A DNA stretch of 61,055 nt from an uncultured Clostridia bacterium (lineage in GTDB: Bacteria; Bacillota; Clostridia; Lachnospirales; Lachnospiraceae), in the NCBI GenBank assembly GCA_948472945.1, contig CAOKVX010000016.1:1-61055 (forward strand). The letters are read 5' to 3'. Position 1 is the first letter of the stretch. Each line of letters begins with the position of its first letter. The position numbers and the translations under genes are program-made. Below, piece by piece: positions 44,140-53,700 of this stretch. The notes under the pieces were generated by a model. That model saw nothing but the letters and a program-made list of their open reading frames with translations, did no database searches and was not told the DNA's origin.

Positions 44140-44973
44140 ATGATACATAAAACGAAAAGAAAAAAATTACTGCTGACATTGTATTCATTAGTTTTGACGC
44201 TTGGATTTGTTGGTTTGCTTGCCGTTCCGACAGGTGGAAGTGCAAAGATACAGTACAGCGGAGACAAGCTTGATAAGGAACCTGAGATTCCTGATGAAGA
44301 TATTAAGCAGATTACCGATTCATCATCTACATTCAGTTTTGAGGGTACTGATTTTCTTGTGAAAGACGCATATCCTGAAATAAATAAACTTGTTAACGAT
44401 TATTACAGCGCGATGATGAGCAATGACATGGATTCTATGGAGGGTCTTGTCAGCGATATCACAAGGGTTGACAAAAATCTTATACGGGCTAAGCTTCAAT
44501 ACATGGAGAACATAAGCAATATTATTTGTTATACGGTTGAGGGACCCGTTGAAGGAACTTTCAGAGTTTACGTATATTACGACCTGCAGCTTCGCGGAAT
44601 AAGCACGCTTGCGCCGGCTCTGTCCGCTATGTATGTTACGATGTCTTCAGACGGCAATTATGTAATATACCTGAATGAGATAGACGACGAAGCGCAGGAT
44701 TTCATAGAGGAAGCGGACGAGAGCGTAGACGTAAAGCTGCTTAGCTCGCTTGTAAGCGAGAGGCTTAATAATGTAATCAACAGTGACGCATCTATGAAAG
44801 AATTTTACAATATGATGGAGTCGGCCGTTAGTACGGGTACGCAGGATACAGGCAGCGGCGATGCGGATGCTGCTCAAACACCTGCCGTTGACTCTGGAAA
44901 TCTCGATGCGCCCGTCGATAACATGCCGGTGGTTCCTGACGCGTCAGACGTATCAGGAGCGGCAATACAGTAG
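44140..44973 (+). CDS. Exported or membrane-anchored protein, unknown function
   Basis: About 277 residues. The frame is open into the tRNA, but TTGGAG (44127-44132) sets the start at ATG 44140 (or the ATG directly before it). A basic N-terminus and hydrophobic segment (about 9-28) act as signal or anchor. A domain of about 150 residues follows; its alternating helix-then-strands pattern (VNDYYSAMMSNDMDSMEGLV, then YVYYDLQLRG) is reminiscent of NTF2-like folds. The last 50 residues are an acidic, Ala/Pro/Asp-rich tail. I do not recognise the family. It may be co-transcribed with tRNA-Arg, since no terminator separates them. Confidence 0.6.
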   Translation: MIHKTKRKKLLLTLYSLVLTLGFVGLLAVPTGGSAKIQYSGDKLDKEPEIPDEDIKQITDSSSTFSFEGTDFLVKDAYPEINKLVNDYYSAMMSNDMDSMEGLVSDITRVDKNLIRAKLQYMENISNIICYTVEGPVEGTFRVYVYYDLQLRGISTLAPALSAMYVTMSSDGNYVIYLNEIDDEAQDFIEEADESVDVKLLSSLVSERLNNVINSDASMKEFYNMMESAVSTGTQDTGSGDADAAQTPAVDSGNLDAPVDNMPVVPDASDVSGAAIQ

Positions 44974-45023
44974 AATCGAATGCATTTTTTATGCAAAACA
45001 CAAAACTCTTTATTCCCGCGAGG

Positions 45024-45134
45024 GTCAAATAACCCGCACTTTAGTGCGAATTTACTTATGCCCTGTAACTTGCAGCGGGGTATTTGACTAAAATACTATG
45101 TTTTATACCCCGTCAGCTTGCTGCGGGGTATTTT
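45024..45134 (+). terminator. Tandem hairpins with alternative pairings, ending in a terminator
   Basis: The final hairpin is ATACCCCG (45105-45112) with CGGGGTAT (45124-45131), extended inside by CAGC/GCTG and followed by T. Upstream, GCGGGGTATTTGAC (45075-45088) can pair with GTCAAATAACCCGC (45024-45037, one mismatch). It can also pair partly with ATACCCCG. A small hairpin CGCAC/GTGCG lies at 45035-45048. It ends the upstream gene and may attenuate the pseudouridine synthase gene at 45160. Confidence 0.7.
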
Positions 45135-45159
45135 GTAACAATGATAGGAGTATATTATT

Positions 45160-45894
45160 ATGAAAAATAGCAGTAAACCGCACAACAGTACTAACAATTG
45201 TGATGGCGTGCGCATAAATAAATATCTCAGCGAGGCCGGAGTGTGCTCAAGACGGGAAGCTGACCGTTTAATTGAAAACGGGGAAGTGACAATCAACGGC
45301 AGTCCGGCAGAATGCGGCTCAAAAGTTATGCCGCATGACATAGTTGAATTTAAAGGAAAGACTGTATCGCATAATGAAGCTCCGGTACTTTTAGTTTATA
45401 ACAAGCCGACCGGAATAGTCTGTTCGACAGCCGAAAAGGATAATATCGTTGATTATATTGGTTATCCTAAACGTATATATCCTGTGGGCAGACTTGATAA
45501 AAATTCCGAAGGACTAATACTGCTTACAAATCAGGGTGATATTTCAGACGCTATACTGCGCTCTGCAAACAACCATGAAAAGGAATATATCGTGAGGGTA
45601 AACAGACATTTGACCTCGGAGTTTTTAAACGGAATGAGTGTCGGTGTTCCAATACTTGACACTGTGACAAAACCATGCAAGATAAGAAAAATTAACGATA
45701 AGACATTTTCAATTATTATTACACAGGGGCTTAACAGGCAGATTAGGCGTATGTGTGAGTATTTTGATTACAGGGTGGTTTCGCTTAAAAGAATTAGAAT
45801 AATGGATATAAAACTCGGTAATCTTAAGAGTGGGCAGTACATAGAAATGGGCAGAAAAGAGATTGAGTCCCTCAGAAAGAGATTGGAGAAATGA
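45160..45894 (+). CDS. RNA pseudouridine synthase, RluF/RsuA family
   Basis: Isomerises a uridine in ribosomal RNA, probably in 23S rRNA as RluF does. It has 244 residues. An S4 RNA-binding domain comes first (about 18-65, RINKYLSEAGVCSRREADRLI). The catalytic domain has PVGRLDKNSEGLILLT, where the aspartate is the catalytic residue, and ITQGLNRQIRRMCEYF. The RQIRRM element and overall length favour RluF over RluB, but the target uridine cannot be assigned with certainty. ATAGGAG precedes the ATG. It ends one base before ligA starts. Confidence 0.88.
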   Translation: MKNSSKPHNSTNNCDGVRINKYLSEAGVCSRREADRLIENGEVTINGSPAECGSKVMPHDIVEFKGKTVSHNEAPVLLVYNKPTGIVCSTAEKDNIVDYIGYPKRIYPVGRLDKNSEGLILLTNQGDISDAILRSANNHEKEYIVRVNRHLTSEFLNGMSVGVPILDTVTKPCKIRKINDKTFSIIITQGLNRQIRRMCEYFDYRVVSLKRIRIMDIKLGNLKSGQYIEMGRKEIESLRKRLEK

Positions 45895-45895
45895 T

Positions 45896-47881
45896 ATGTC
45901 CGGTAAAACCGATAAAAACGCAACAAACAAAAAGATTGAAAGAATGAAAGAACTCGCATCAATGCTCAATGAGGCGTCAAGGGTTTATTATCAGGGAAGA
46001 GACGAGATTATGAGCAATTTTGAGTACGACAGACTCTACGATGAACTTTTGGAGCTTGAACGTGAGCTTGGCGTAACGGTATCAGGCAGCCCTACGACAA
46101 AGGTAGGTTATGAGGTTATAAGCGAACTTCCGAAAGAAAGACACGGATATCCTGTTTTATCGCTCGATAAGACTAAGGAGATCGGCGCACTGAAAACGTG
46201 GCTTGGAGATAGGAACGGTGTTCTTTCATGGAAACTTGACGGACTCACTGTCGTGGCCGTTTATGAAGAGGGAGAGTTTATAAAGGCGGTTACAAGAGGG
46301 AACGGCGAAGTTGGTGAGGTTATCACCCATAACGCCCGTAAATTTGTCGGTTTTCCTTTGGTTATTCCTTATAAGGAAAGGCTTGTAGTCAGGGGAGAGG
46401 CTCTTATAAGATACGATGACTTTGAAAAAATAAACTCATTGATACCTGATACCGAGGAAAAATATAAAAATCCGAGAAACTTATGCAGCGGCACGGTAAG
46501 ACAGCTTAACAGCAGTATCACGGCGGAGAGGAGCGTTCATTTTCTGGCGTATAATATATTGGATGCAGATATCAATTTTAAATATAACAGCGAAATGTTT
46601 GATTGGCTCGCATCACAGGGGTTCGAGGTTGTCGGGCACGACGTCGTCAAATCAGATAATATAGAAGAAACAGTAATCAGTTATTCGGAGAAAATAAACA
46701 AAAATGATTTTCCATCTGACGGTCTTGTCCTGACATTTGACGATATAGAGTACGGACTCTCACTCGGCAATACAGCAAAATTTCCGAGACATTCAATTGC
46801 GTTTAAGTGGGCTGACGAGACTGCTGAGACAACGCTCACAGACATTGAGTGGAGCGCGTCGAGGACCGGGCTGATTAATCCTGTAGCAATATTTGAACCT
46901 GTGGAACTGGAAGGTACAACCGTCTCAAGGGCAAGCGTACACAACGTCAGTATTGTCGAAGGACTTAAACTTGGCATAGGGGACAGAATAAATGTATATA
47001 AAGCAAACATGATTATTCCACAGATAGCAGACAATCTCACATGCAGCGGAAATGCAGTCATACCAGACATCTGTCCTGTGTGCGGATCTGATACGGTAAT
47101 AAGACAGGAAAACGGTGTAAAGACGCTTAACTGTCCTAATAGGGAATGTCTTGCAAAACAGATAAAGTCATTTACCCATTTTGTCAGCCGTCAGGCGATG
47201 AATATCGATGGACTGTCAGAGGCAACAATTGAGAAGTTCATTGCGGGCAGGATTATCTGCGGCATAACGGATTTATTTCATCTCGACAATCATGCGGACG
47301 AGATTATCAATATGCCGGGTTTTGGTGAAAAGTCATACAATAACCTAATTAAATCGGTTGACAATGCAAGAAACGCTGAACTGCCGAATTTTATATACAG
47401 CCTTGGTATAAGCGGGATTGGCCTGTCTAACGCAAAGACAATATGTAGGCAGTACGGTTACGAGACAGATAAGATAATGAATCTTGACGTAGATGAGCTT
47501 ACCGCGATAGATGGAATCGGAGAAGTTCTTGCCGGGGAGTGGATAAGCTATATGTCAGATGAAAAAAATAGGCGGATGATAAAAAAGCTTCTTGAGGAGA
47601 TTAATATAATAAAACCTGAAAATGACGATATAGGCGGAAAGCTCGAGGGAGTTACGGTAGTTATAACCGGAAGTCTTGAACATTTTTCAGGCAGGGGTGA
47701 ATTAAAAAAGATAATTGAGGGAATTGGAGGCAAAGTCACAGGCAGCGTTACCGGAAAGACAAATTATCTTATAAATAACGATATCGGTTCAGGTTCCTCA
47801 AAAAATAAAAAGGCTAAAGAACTTGGGGTTGAAATAATTACCGAAAATGATTTTATAAATAAATTTGACATAACCATATAA
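45896..47881 (+). CDS. ligA: NAD-dependent DNA ligase LigA
   Basis: Seals nicks in replication and repair using NAD. ATG 45896 is used because GGAG (45885-45888) fits it; 661 residues. Domain order: Ia domain (DRLYDELLELERELG), adenylation domain with the nucleotide lysine in SWKLDGLTVVA, and OB fold. A four-cysteine zinc finger (CPVCGSD, CPNRECLAK), helix-hairpin-helix repeats and a C-terminal BRCT domain (about 585-661, LEGVTVVITGSL) follow. The family usually reads KxDG with I or Y; KLDG is acceptable. Several stretches differ from the housekeeping LigA consensus, so a second ligase gene could exist elsewhere in the genome. Confidence 0.93.
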   Translation: MSGKTDKNATNKKIERMKELASMLNEASRVYYQGRDEIMSNFEYDRLYDELLELERELGVTVSGSPTTKVGYEVISELPKERHGYPVLSLDKTKEIGALKTWLGDRNGVLSWKLDGLTVVAVYEEGEFIKAVTRGNGEVGEVITHNARKFVGFPLVIPYKERLVVRGEALIRYDDFEKINSLIPDTEEKYKNPRNLCSGTVRQLNSSITAERSVHFLAYNILDADINFKYNSEMFDWLASQGFEVVGHDVVKSDNIEETVISYSEKINKNDFPSDGLVLTFDDIEYGLSLGNTAKFPRHSIAFKWADETAETTLTDIEWSASRTGLINPVAIFEPVELEGTTVSRASVHNVSIVEGLKLGIGDRINVYKANMIIPQIADNLTCSGNAVIPDICPVCGSDTVIRQENGVKTLNCPNRECLAKQIKSFTHFVSRQAMNIDGLSEATIEKFIAGRIICGITDLFHLDNHADEIINMPGFGEKSYNNLIKSVDNARNAELPNFIYSLGISGIGLSNAKTICRQYGYETDKIMNLDVDELTAIDGIGEVLAGEWISYMSDEKNRRMIKKLLEEINIIKPENDDIGGKLEGVTVVITGSLEHFSGRGELKKIIEGIGGKVTGSVTGKTNYLINNDIGSGSSKNKKAKELGVEIITENDFINKFDITI

Positions 47882-48037
47882 AGGGAAGTAACATATAGTT
47901 ATACGATAATACTTAACGGTTAAAAAATCCATTTGCTTTATGCGTGAATCGCGCGACATTGTGAATCGGGTATAATGTTAATTGCTGTATATTGGAATTA
48001 TGTGTTATGTATTGATATTTAAAGGAGGGGAAGACAA

Positions 48038-48943
48038 ATGCCGATAAATGTACGTTCAGGTCTCCCAGCGCGCAAGGTAATGGAAGAGGAAAACATTTTT
48101 ATGATGGATGAAGTAAGAGCATATTCACAGGATATCAGGCCGCTTAAAATAGCCGTGCTTAATCTCATGCCGCTAAAGGAGGATACGGAGGTTCAGCTTT
48201 TGAGGTGCCTTTCAAACACCCCCCTGCAGGTCGAGGTAGAATTTTTGTCAACGGCAAGCTATATAGGCAGCAATACATCGAAAACGCACCTTGACAAATT
48301 TTATCTTACGTTTGAGGACATAAAAAATAAAAGGTATGACGGCTTAATAATAACAGGTGCTCCGGTAGAAGACCTTGATTGGAATGAAGTGCTATACTGG
48401 GACGAGCTGTGCGGTATAATGGAGTGGTCTAAGACAAACGTCACTTCGACGCTCCACATATGCTGGGGAGCGCAGGCGGGAATATATTATCATTATGGTA
48501 TTGACAAATATAAACTTGGCGGGAAAATTTCAGGAATATACGAGCACAGAGTCCACAACAGGAAAGAACCGATTGTCAGGGGCTTCGACGATGTGTTTTA
48601 TGCGCCTCATTCAAGGTATACCGGCGTGAATATTGACGAGGTAAAAAATAATCCTAATCTTACGGTTCTAGCTGATTCCGACGAGGCGGGACTGTTTCTT
48701 GTAATGTCCACCGGAGGGAAACAGATATTTGTGTTTGGACATCCCGAGTATGACCGCGTGACACTCGACAAAGAATACAGGCGAGATATTGACAGGGGAC
48801 TTACGCCGTGCGTCCCGCACAATTATTATCCTGACGACAACCCTGACAATAAACCGCTGCTGACATGGCGTTCGCACTCCAATGCGCTCTACATGAACTG
48901 GTTAAACTACTACGTATATCAGGAGACTCCGTATGAGTTGTAA
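48038..48943 (+). CDS. metA: Homoserine O-acyltransferase MetA, predicted acetyl-CoA type
   Basis: First committed step of methionine synthesis. The 301-residue protein has Cys142 (STLHICWGAQAG) as acyl acceptor and the HRV and YAPHSRYT motifs with catalytic His and Glu partners. Residue 111 in TGAPVE is glutamate. In characterised MetA enzymes Glu111 goes with acetyl-CoA use and Gly111 (E. coli) with succinyl-CoA, so acetyl transfer is predicted despite the common name homoserine succinyltransferase. AAAGGAGGGG precedes the ATG. No SAM riboswitch was found in the 156-base leader. Confidence 0.94.
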   Translation: MPINVRSGLPARKVMEEENIFMMDEVRAYSQDIRPLKIAVLNLMPLKEDTEVQLLRCLSNTPLQVEVEFLSTASYIGSNTSKTHLDKFYLTFEDIKNKRYDGLIITGAPVEDLDWNEVLYWDELCGIMEWSKTNVTSTLHICWGAQAGIYYHYGIDKYKLGGKISGIYEHRVHNRKEPIVRGFDDVFYAPHSRYTGVNIDEVKNNPNLTVLADSDEAGLFLVMSTGGKQIFVFGHPEYDRVTLDKEYRRDIDRGLTPCVPHNYYPDDNPDNKPLLTWRSHSNALYMNWLNYYVYQETPYEL

Positions 48944-49045
48944 AATGCGTGCCGTATAAAGCACATTTATAGCGCTGCCATGCGCATATTCACTGTCATA
49001 TTGAACATACTAACTGCATATAGTTTGTGGCAGGAGGATATTAAT

Positions 49046-49708
49046 ATGGCTAATAACAACTCAAATGATAATCTATCAAAATATGGACAGGTTATACTTG
49101 ATGACAACAAGGAAGGCTGTAATATTCAGGTTATTTCACTTATAGGAGAGATTGAAGGGCACGACTGCATACAGGGCAGCACCAAATCGACCAAGTATGA
49201 GCATATACTTCCGCAGCTTGTTTCATGTGCAGACGATAACAAAACTGACGGCATACTGTTTATAATCAACACTGTCGGCGGAGATGTGTCGGCCGGACTG
49301 GCGATAGCTGAAATGATTGCGTCAATAAACAAACCTACTGTTGCGCTTGTGATCGGTGATAGCCATTCAATAGGCGTGCCGCTCGCCGTTGCAGCCGATT
49401 ATTCGTATATTGTTGCGACGGGAACAATGATTGTGCACCCGGTAAGGCTCAGCGGTACTGTTATAGGCGCGCCTCAGACATATGATTATTTTAAGCTCAT
49501 AGAAGACAGGATTGTAAGCTTTATTGCGGAACACTCAAGCACTACAAAAGATGAGCTATCATCTATGATGATAGCCAAGGGCCTGCTTACAAAAGACCTT
49601 GGTACGATACTTGTCGGCAGGGAAGCTGTAGAAAAAGGGCTTATAAATCAACTTGGAGGACTTTCGGATGCTTTAACAAAATTAAAAGAAATGATTGGCA
49701 AAAAATAA
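49046..49708 (+). CDS. ClpP-like protease of the TepA/YmfB type
   Basis: A 220-residue ClpP-fold serine protease. The start at 49046 follows CAGGAGG; longer in-frame starts lack signals. The fold signature LIGEIEGHD, the INTVGGDVSAGLAIAEMI loop and the nucleophile GDSHSIGVPLA are present. The group includes TepA, reported to aid protein export in Bacillus, and spore germination proteases. It lacks the long handle of true ClpP. It precedes uppP and ftsK on the same strand, as tepA precedes the ftsK/spoIIIE homologue in Bacillus, which supports the call. Confidence 0.82.
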   Translation: MANNNSNDNLSKYGQVILDDNKEGCNIQVISLIGEIEGHDCIQGSTKSTKYEHILPQLVSCADDNKTDGILFIINTVGGDVSAGLAIAEMIASINKPTVALVIGDSHSIGVPLAVAADYSYIVATGTMIVHPVRLSGTVIGAPQTYDYFKLIEDRIVSFIAEHSSTTKDELSSMMIAKGLLTKDLGTILVGREAVEKGLINQLGGLSDALTKLKEMIGKK

Positions 49709-49748
49709 AGAAAAGAGCATTGGTTTTTAAGAAAAGGTAAACAAATGT

Positions 49749-49777
49749 TTGCATTTTTCGACAGATAAGTTTATACT
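49749..49777 (+). promoter_or_regulatory. Promoter of uppP
   Basis: TTGCAT (49749-49754), exactly 17 bases, TATACT (49772-49777). It gives a leader of about 105 bases before uppP. Confidence 0.6.
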
Positions 49778-49798
49778 GTAACATGATAAAGAAAAATA

Positions 49799-49857
49799 CC
49801 CCGCAGCATTTTTCATATGTCCGCGCCGCCTATGCTGCATGGAACATTGCCTGCGGG
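49799..49857 (+). promoter_or_regulatory. Structured leader of uppP with two exclusive pairings
   Basis: CCCGCAG (49800-49806) can pair with CTGCGGG (49851-49857), and overlapping GCAGCAT (49803-49809) can instead pair with ATGCTGC (49832-49838). The two cannot form together. The element is inside the transcript and ends about 33 bases before the start codon. No known riboswitch class was recognised. Confidence 0.45.
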
Positions 49858-49889
49858 AGTAATAAGAAATATGAGGGGGAATATACATA

Positions 49890-50762
49890 ATGACATTGGT
49901 TAATAGTATTATACTAGGATTGATACAGGGACTTGCTGAATTTCTTCCTATAAGCAGTTCAGGACATCTTGCAATTCTCAAGGAAATCCTTAACGTGGAC
50001 GCCGGAATAGTGTTTGATGTAATGCTGCATCTCGGAACACTGCTTGCGATATTTGTTGCGTTCTGGAAAGATATAACAAAGCTGTTTGTCGAGGGAATAA
50101 TGATTATAAGGGATTTCTTCGTCAATATTTTCAGGTTTTTCGGCAATCTGGGAAAGAAAAAGGGAGAGGGAAGCGATTATGTTGAGATAGTCGGCACGCC
50201 GTATAGAAAATTTGTAATGCTCATAATCGTGTCTACAATTCCTACCGGAATTCTTGGGGTTGTTCTGAAAGATATTGTCGAGACGGCATCTTCTTCACTT
50301 GTTGTTGTGGGCATATGCCTGCTTGTTACGGCGGTACTTCTGCAGATTTCTGACAAATGCAGCGCAGGGAAAAAGCGTCCACGCCAGATAAAATACAGTG
50401 AGGCTGGAATAGTCGGAGTTGTACAGGGACTTGCGACACTACCTGGAATTTCGAGGTCGGGTTCCACAATTACGGCTTGTCTTTTGTGCGGATTTGACAG
50501 AAATTTTGCGATTAAATATTCATTTATTATGTCGATACCTGCAGTTCTCGGCGCAGTGGTTCTCGAGCTCGGTGAATTTGCAAAAATGTCGATAACGCAG
50601 ACTGAGCTAATCAATTATTGTATCGGAACGGCAATAGCGGCAATTATAGGCTATATTTGTATAAAGACAATGCTTGTAGTAGTACGCGGCAAAAAGATGA
50701 AAGGTTTTTCATTTTACTGCTTTATAGCAGGATTATTTGCAATAATATATTATTTCGTTTAG
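49890..50762 (+). CDS. uppP: Undecaprenyl-diphosphatase UppP (BacA)
   Basis: Integral membrane phosphatase that recycles undecaprenyl diphosphate to the monophosphate carrier used for peptidoglycan and polysaccharide. Its activity also gives bacitracin tolerance. 290 residues, about eight membrane segments. The two signature motifs are present: LIQGLAEFLPISSSGHLAI near the start, with the active Glu, Ser and His, and LPGISRSGSTITACLLCGF in the second half. GAGGGGG lies before the ATG. The enzyme links to the priming transferase at 7051, which uses the same lipid carrier. Confidence 0.95.
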   Translation: MTLVNSIILGLIQGLAEFLPISSSGHLAILKEILNVDAGIVFDVMLHLGTLLAIFVAFWKDITKLFVEGIMIIRDFFVNIFRFFGNLGKKKGEGSDYVEIVGTPYRKFVMLIIVSTIPTGILGVVLKDIVETASSSLVVVGICLLVTAVLLQISDKCSAGKKRPRQIKYSEAGIVGVVQGLATLPGISRSGSTITACLLCGFDRNFAIKYSFIMSIPAVLGAVVLELGEFAKMSITQTELINYCIGTAIAAIIGYICIKTMLVVVRGKKMKGFSFYCFIAGLFAIIYYFV

Positions 50763-50778
50763 GAGGCTTCAGGTCAGT

Positions 50779-53700
50779 ATGGCACAAGTCAGACAGGGTA
50801 ATGGCGGCCGCCCTGACAACAAAAATACAAAAAGGGCTTCGAATAATACAAGCGGCAGAAATTCAAAAAGCAAAACATATGGTAAAAGTACAAAAAGCAG
50901 AAATTCAAATAGCGCACATAATGACAGCGCCAAGAGCGACAATTCAAATGCCAGAGCTAAAAAAAATATTGCCGGAGATAATTCGGCGGATGATTTATTT
51001 GATGAGTCACATACATATGCCGAAACTAAAAGAGAACTGATTATATGGATTACCCTGATTGTAAGTATTGTTCTGTTACTTTGTGTATTGAATTTGTGCG
51101 GGCCGCTAAATAATATATTAGGCGCATTTCTGTTCGGCATGTTTGGTATTATGGCATATATATTTCCTATCATGCTGTTTTTCTCAATGGGAATATTTTT
51201 GATAAACAAAAATAATAAGAGGGTTGTTCGCAAGGTGGTCTGTTCATGGCTTTTATATCTTGTGCTGGCAGCCCTTGTTCAAATGCTTGTAAACGACAAG
51301 GTTTCCGGAGTTTTCGACTGCTATATGCTTGGCTGCAGGACAAAATTCGGAGGCGGGTTTATCGGCGGCTGTATAAGCCTTGCCCTATCGGCGGTAATGG
51401 GTAAGCTGGCAGCCTCAATTATACTAATAATTATCTGTATAATGCTGTTTGTGTTTGTCACCGGTAAATTTATAGCTTCAGTCCTTGTGGACAAAAGTGT
51501 GGACAGGTACAGCGAATATTCGTCCGAAAGGCGTGAGATGAGGGAACGTCAGCGCAATGAGGACGGGGATAATAATACACATGGTAAGCGCAAAAGAAGC
51601 AGCTATTTTTTCCCTAGAATATATAACCCTGATAAGGCAAAGGACAGGCCGTCCGTTGATGAATATTCAGACTCCGCTGTTGATGACTATAGCGTCAATG
51701 TCGGCACGGATATTGTAACGGATAACAGCGGCGGTATAAATACGGAGGCTTCTGACTCGGCTGATGAAAACGATAACAGCGACGTCAATAGTAACGACGG
51801 CCGACTTAATGGCGGCGATGCTTCTTTGAACGATATTCCAATATATGAAAAGGAGCTAATAAGTAAGTTTGGAAATAGTCTTGACTCCGACGACAGAGCA
51901 ATTGAAAAGCTTTTGGTAAGGGCTTATGAAGACGTTGAAATAAGCGACGTAACAGAGGATAACAGCGATTCGATTGACGATATAAGCATATCTGACATGT
52001 ACAATAACATGCCGTACGTCAATGATATATTTGAATCTTCTTCAGGCGACGGCTCTGTTTCAAATGCTGAATTGAGCAATAATTACGGTCAAATTGACGA
52101 AAATGATGAATATGACGGTACAATTTTTAATAACAAAGCCGAGCTAAATAACGAAGCAGCAGATTTTAATGCATTGAATATTGAAAACAAATTAAATGAC
52201 GGCGATGTATCAGGACGGGATGGCAAAACGGCTGCTTTGAGTGAACACAACCCTGAGAACGGGGTGAAGTCTGATAAAGGTATAAATGCTGATGCCGTGT
52301 CAAAAGACGACGGCGAGGTAAACATAGAGATGCCTCCCGAGCCTATACCTTATATTTTTCCGTCTCTTGATTTGCTGTCAAAGCCGTCCAAGAAATCACG
52401 CAGGATGACAGAGTACGAGCTTAAGGAAACTGCAAGGAAGCTGCAGGAGTGCCTAAGGAGCTTTAAGGTTGAAGTTACGATGAAAGAGATTATATGCGGG
52501 CCTACCGTCACAAGGTATGAGCTTCAGCCTGCGCTTGGAACAAGGGTGAAAAAGATTACGGAGCTTGAGAATGACATTAAGCTGTACCTCGCCGCAAAAG
52601 ATTTGAGAATAGAGGCCCCTATACCGGGCAAATCGGCTGTCGGCATAGAAGTTCCGAACAGTGAAAATATTACTATCACTATAAGGGAAATGCTTGAAAC
52701 AAAGGAATTCAACGAACACAAGTCAAATATTTCTTTTGCGGTGGGCAAGGATATTGGAGGGCGAAACATTGTCGCAGATATACAGAAAATGCCTCATCTT
52801 CTTATTGCCGGCTCGACGGGCTCGGGCAAATCGGTCTGTATTAACACGATAATAATGAGCCTTATTTACAAAGCCGATCCTAACGACGTTAAGCTTATCA
52901 TGATTGACCCTAAGGTTGTAGAGCTTAGTATATATAACAGCCTTCCGCATTTATGTATTCCGGTAGTGTCAGACCCGAAAAAGGCTGCCGCCGCGCTGCA
53001 CTGGGCAGTAGTTGAGATGGACGAGCGGTACCGCAAATTTGCCGAGCTCGGCGTAAGGGATTTGCTCGGCTTTAACAAGAAAGTTGAGACTCTTACGGAA
53101 AATCCTAACCTTTACAGAAGTATGCCGCAGATTATTATTATAGTTGACGAGCTTGCCGACCTTATGATGGTAGCATCGCACGAAGTAGAGGATTCAATCT
53201 GCCGTCTGGCACAGAAAGCGAGAGCGTGCGGAATTCATCTGATTATTGCAACGCAGCGGCCTTCGGTAGATGTAATTACAGGACTAATCAAGGCAAACAT
53301 ACCTTCAAGAATTGCGTTTGCGGTATCGTCTCAGGTAGATTCGAGAACGATACTTGACAGCGTGGGGGCCGAGAAGCTGCTCGGAAAGGGAGACATGCTG
53401 TTCTTCCCGCAGGGATTTTCAAAACCGGTTCGGGTTCAGGGAGCGTTCGTATCGGACGACGAGGTTGCAAGAGTCACTGAATTTATTCAGGCGCAGTATG
53501 ATAGTCCCGTGTATGACACATCAATTGACAACAAGATTAACGAGGTTCAATATGCGTCAAATCAGACGGCGTCCGCGTCCGCGTCCGAGGCAGACGATAA
53601 CGGGAGGGATGAGATATTTGCCGAGGCAGGAAGGTTTGTGATAGAAAAACAGAAAGCTTCGATAGGGGTGCTCCAGCGCGTATTTAAGATAGGGTTTAAC

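Noticed and set aside
47882-48037. SAM riboswitch or S-box before metA
   Set aside because: Looked for the conserved core and a terminator; neither is present. A TATAAT at 47971 without a good -35 is all that is seen.
49727-50146. Minus-strand frame covering the uppP leader
   Set aside because: Overlaps the uppP promoter, leader and conserved first motif; no ribosome site and unlikely composition.
50769-51233. Minus-strand frame opposite the ftsK start
   Set aside because: Leucine-rich shadow of the Asn/Ser-rich ftsK head; no start signals.
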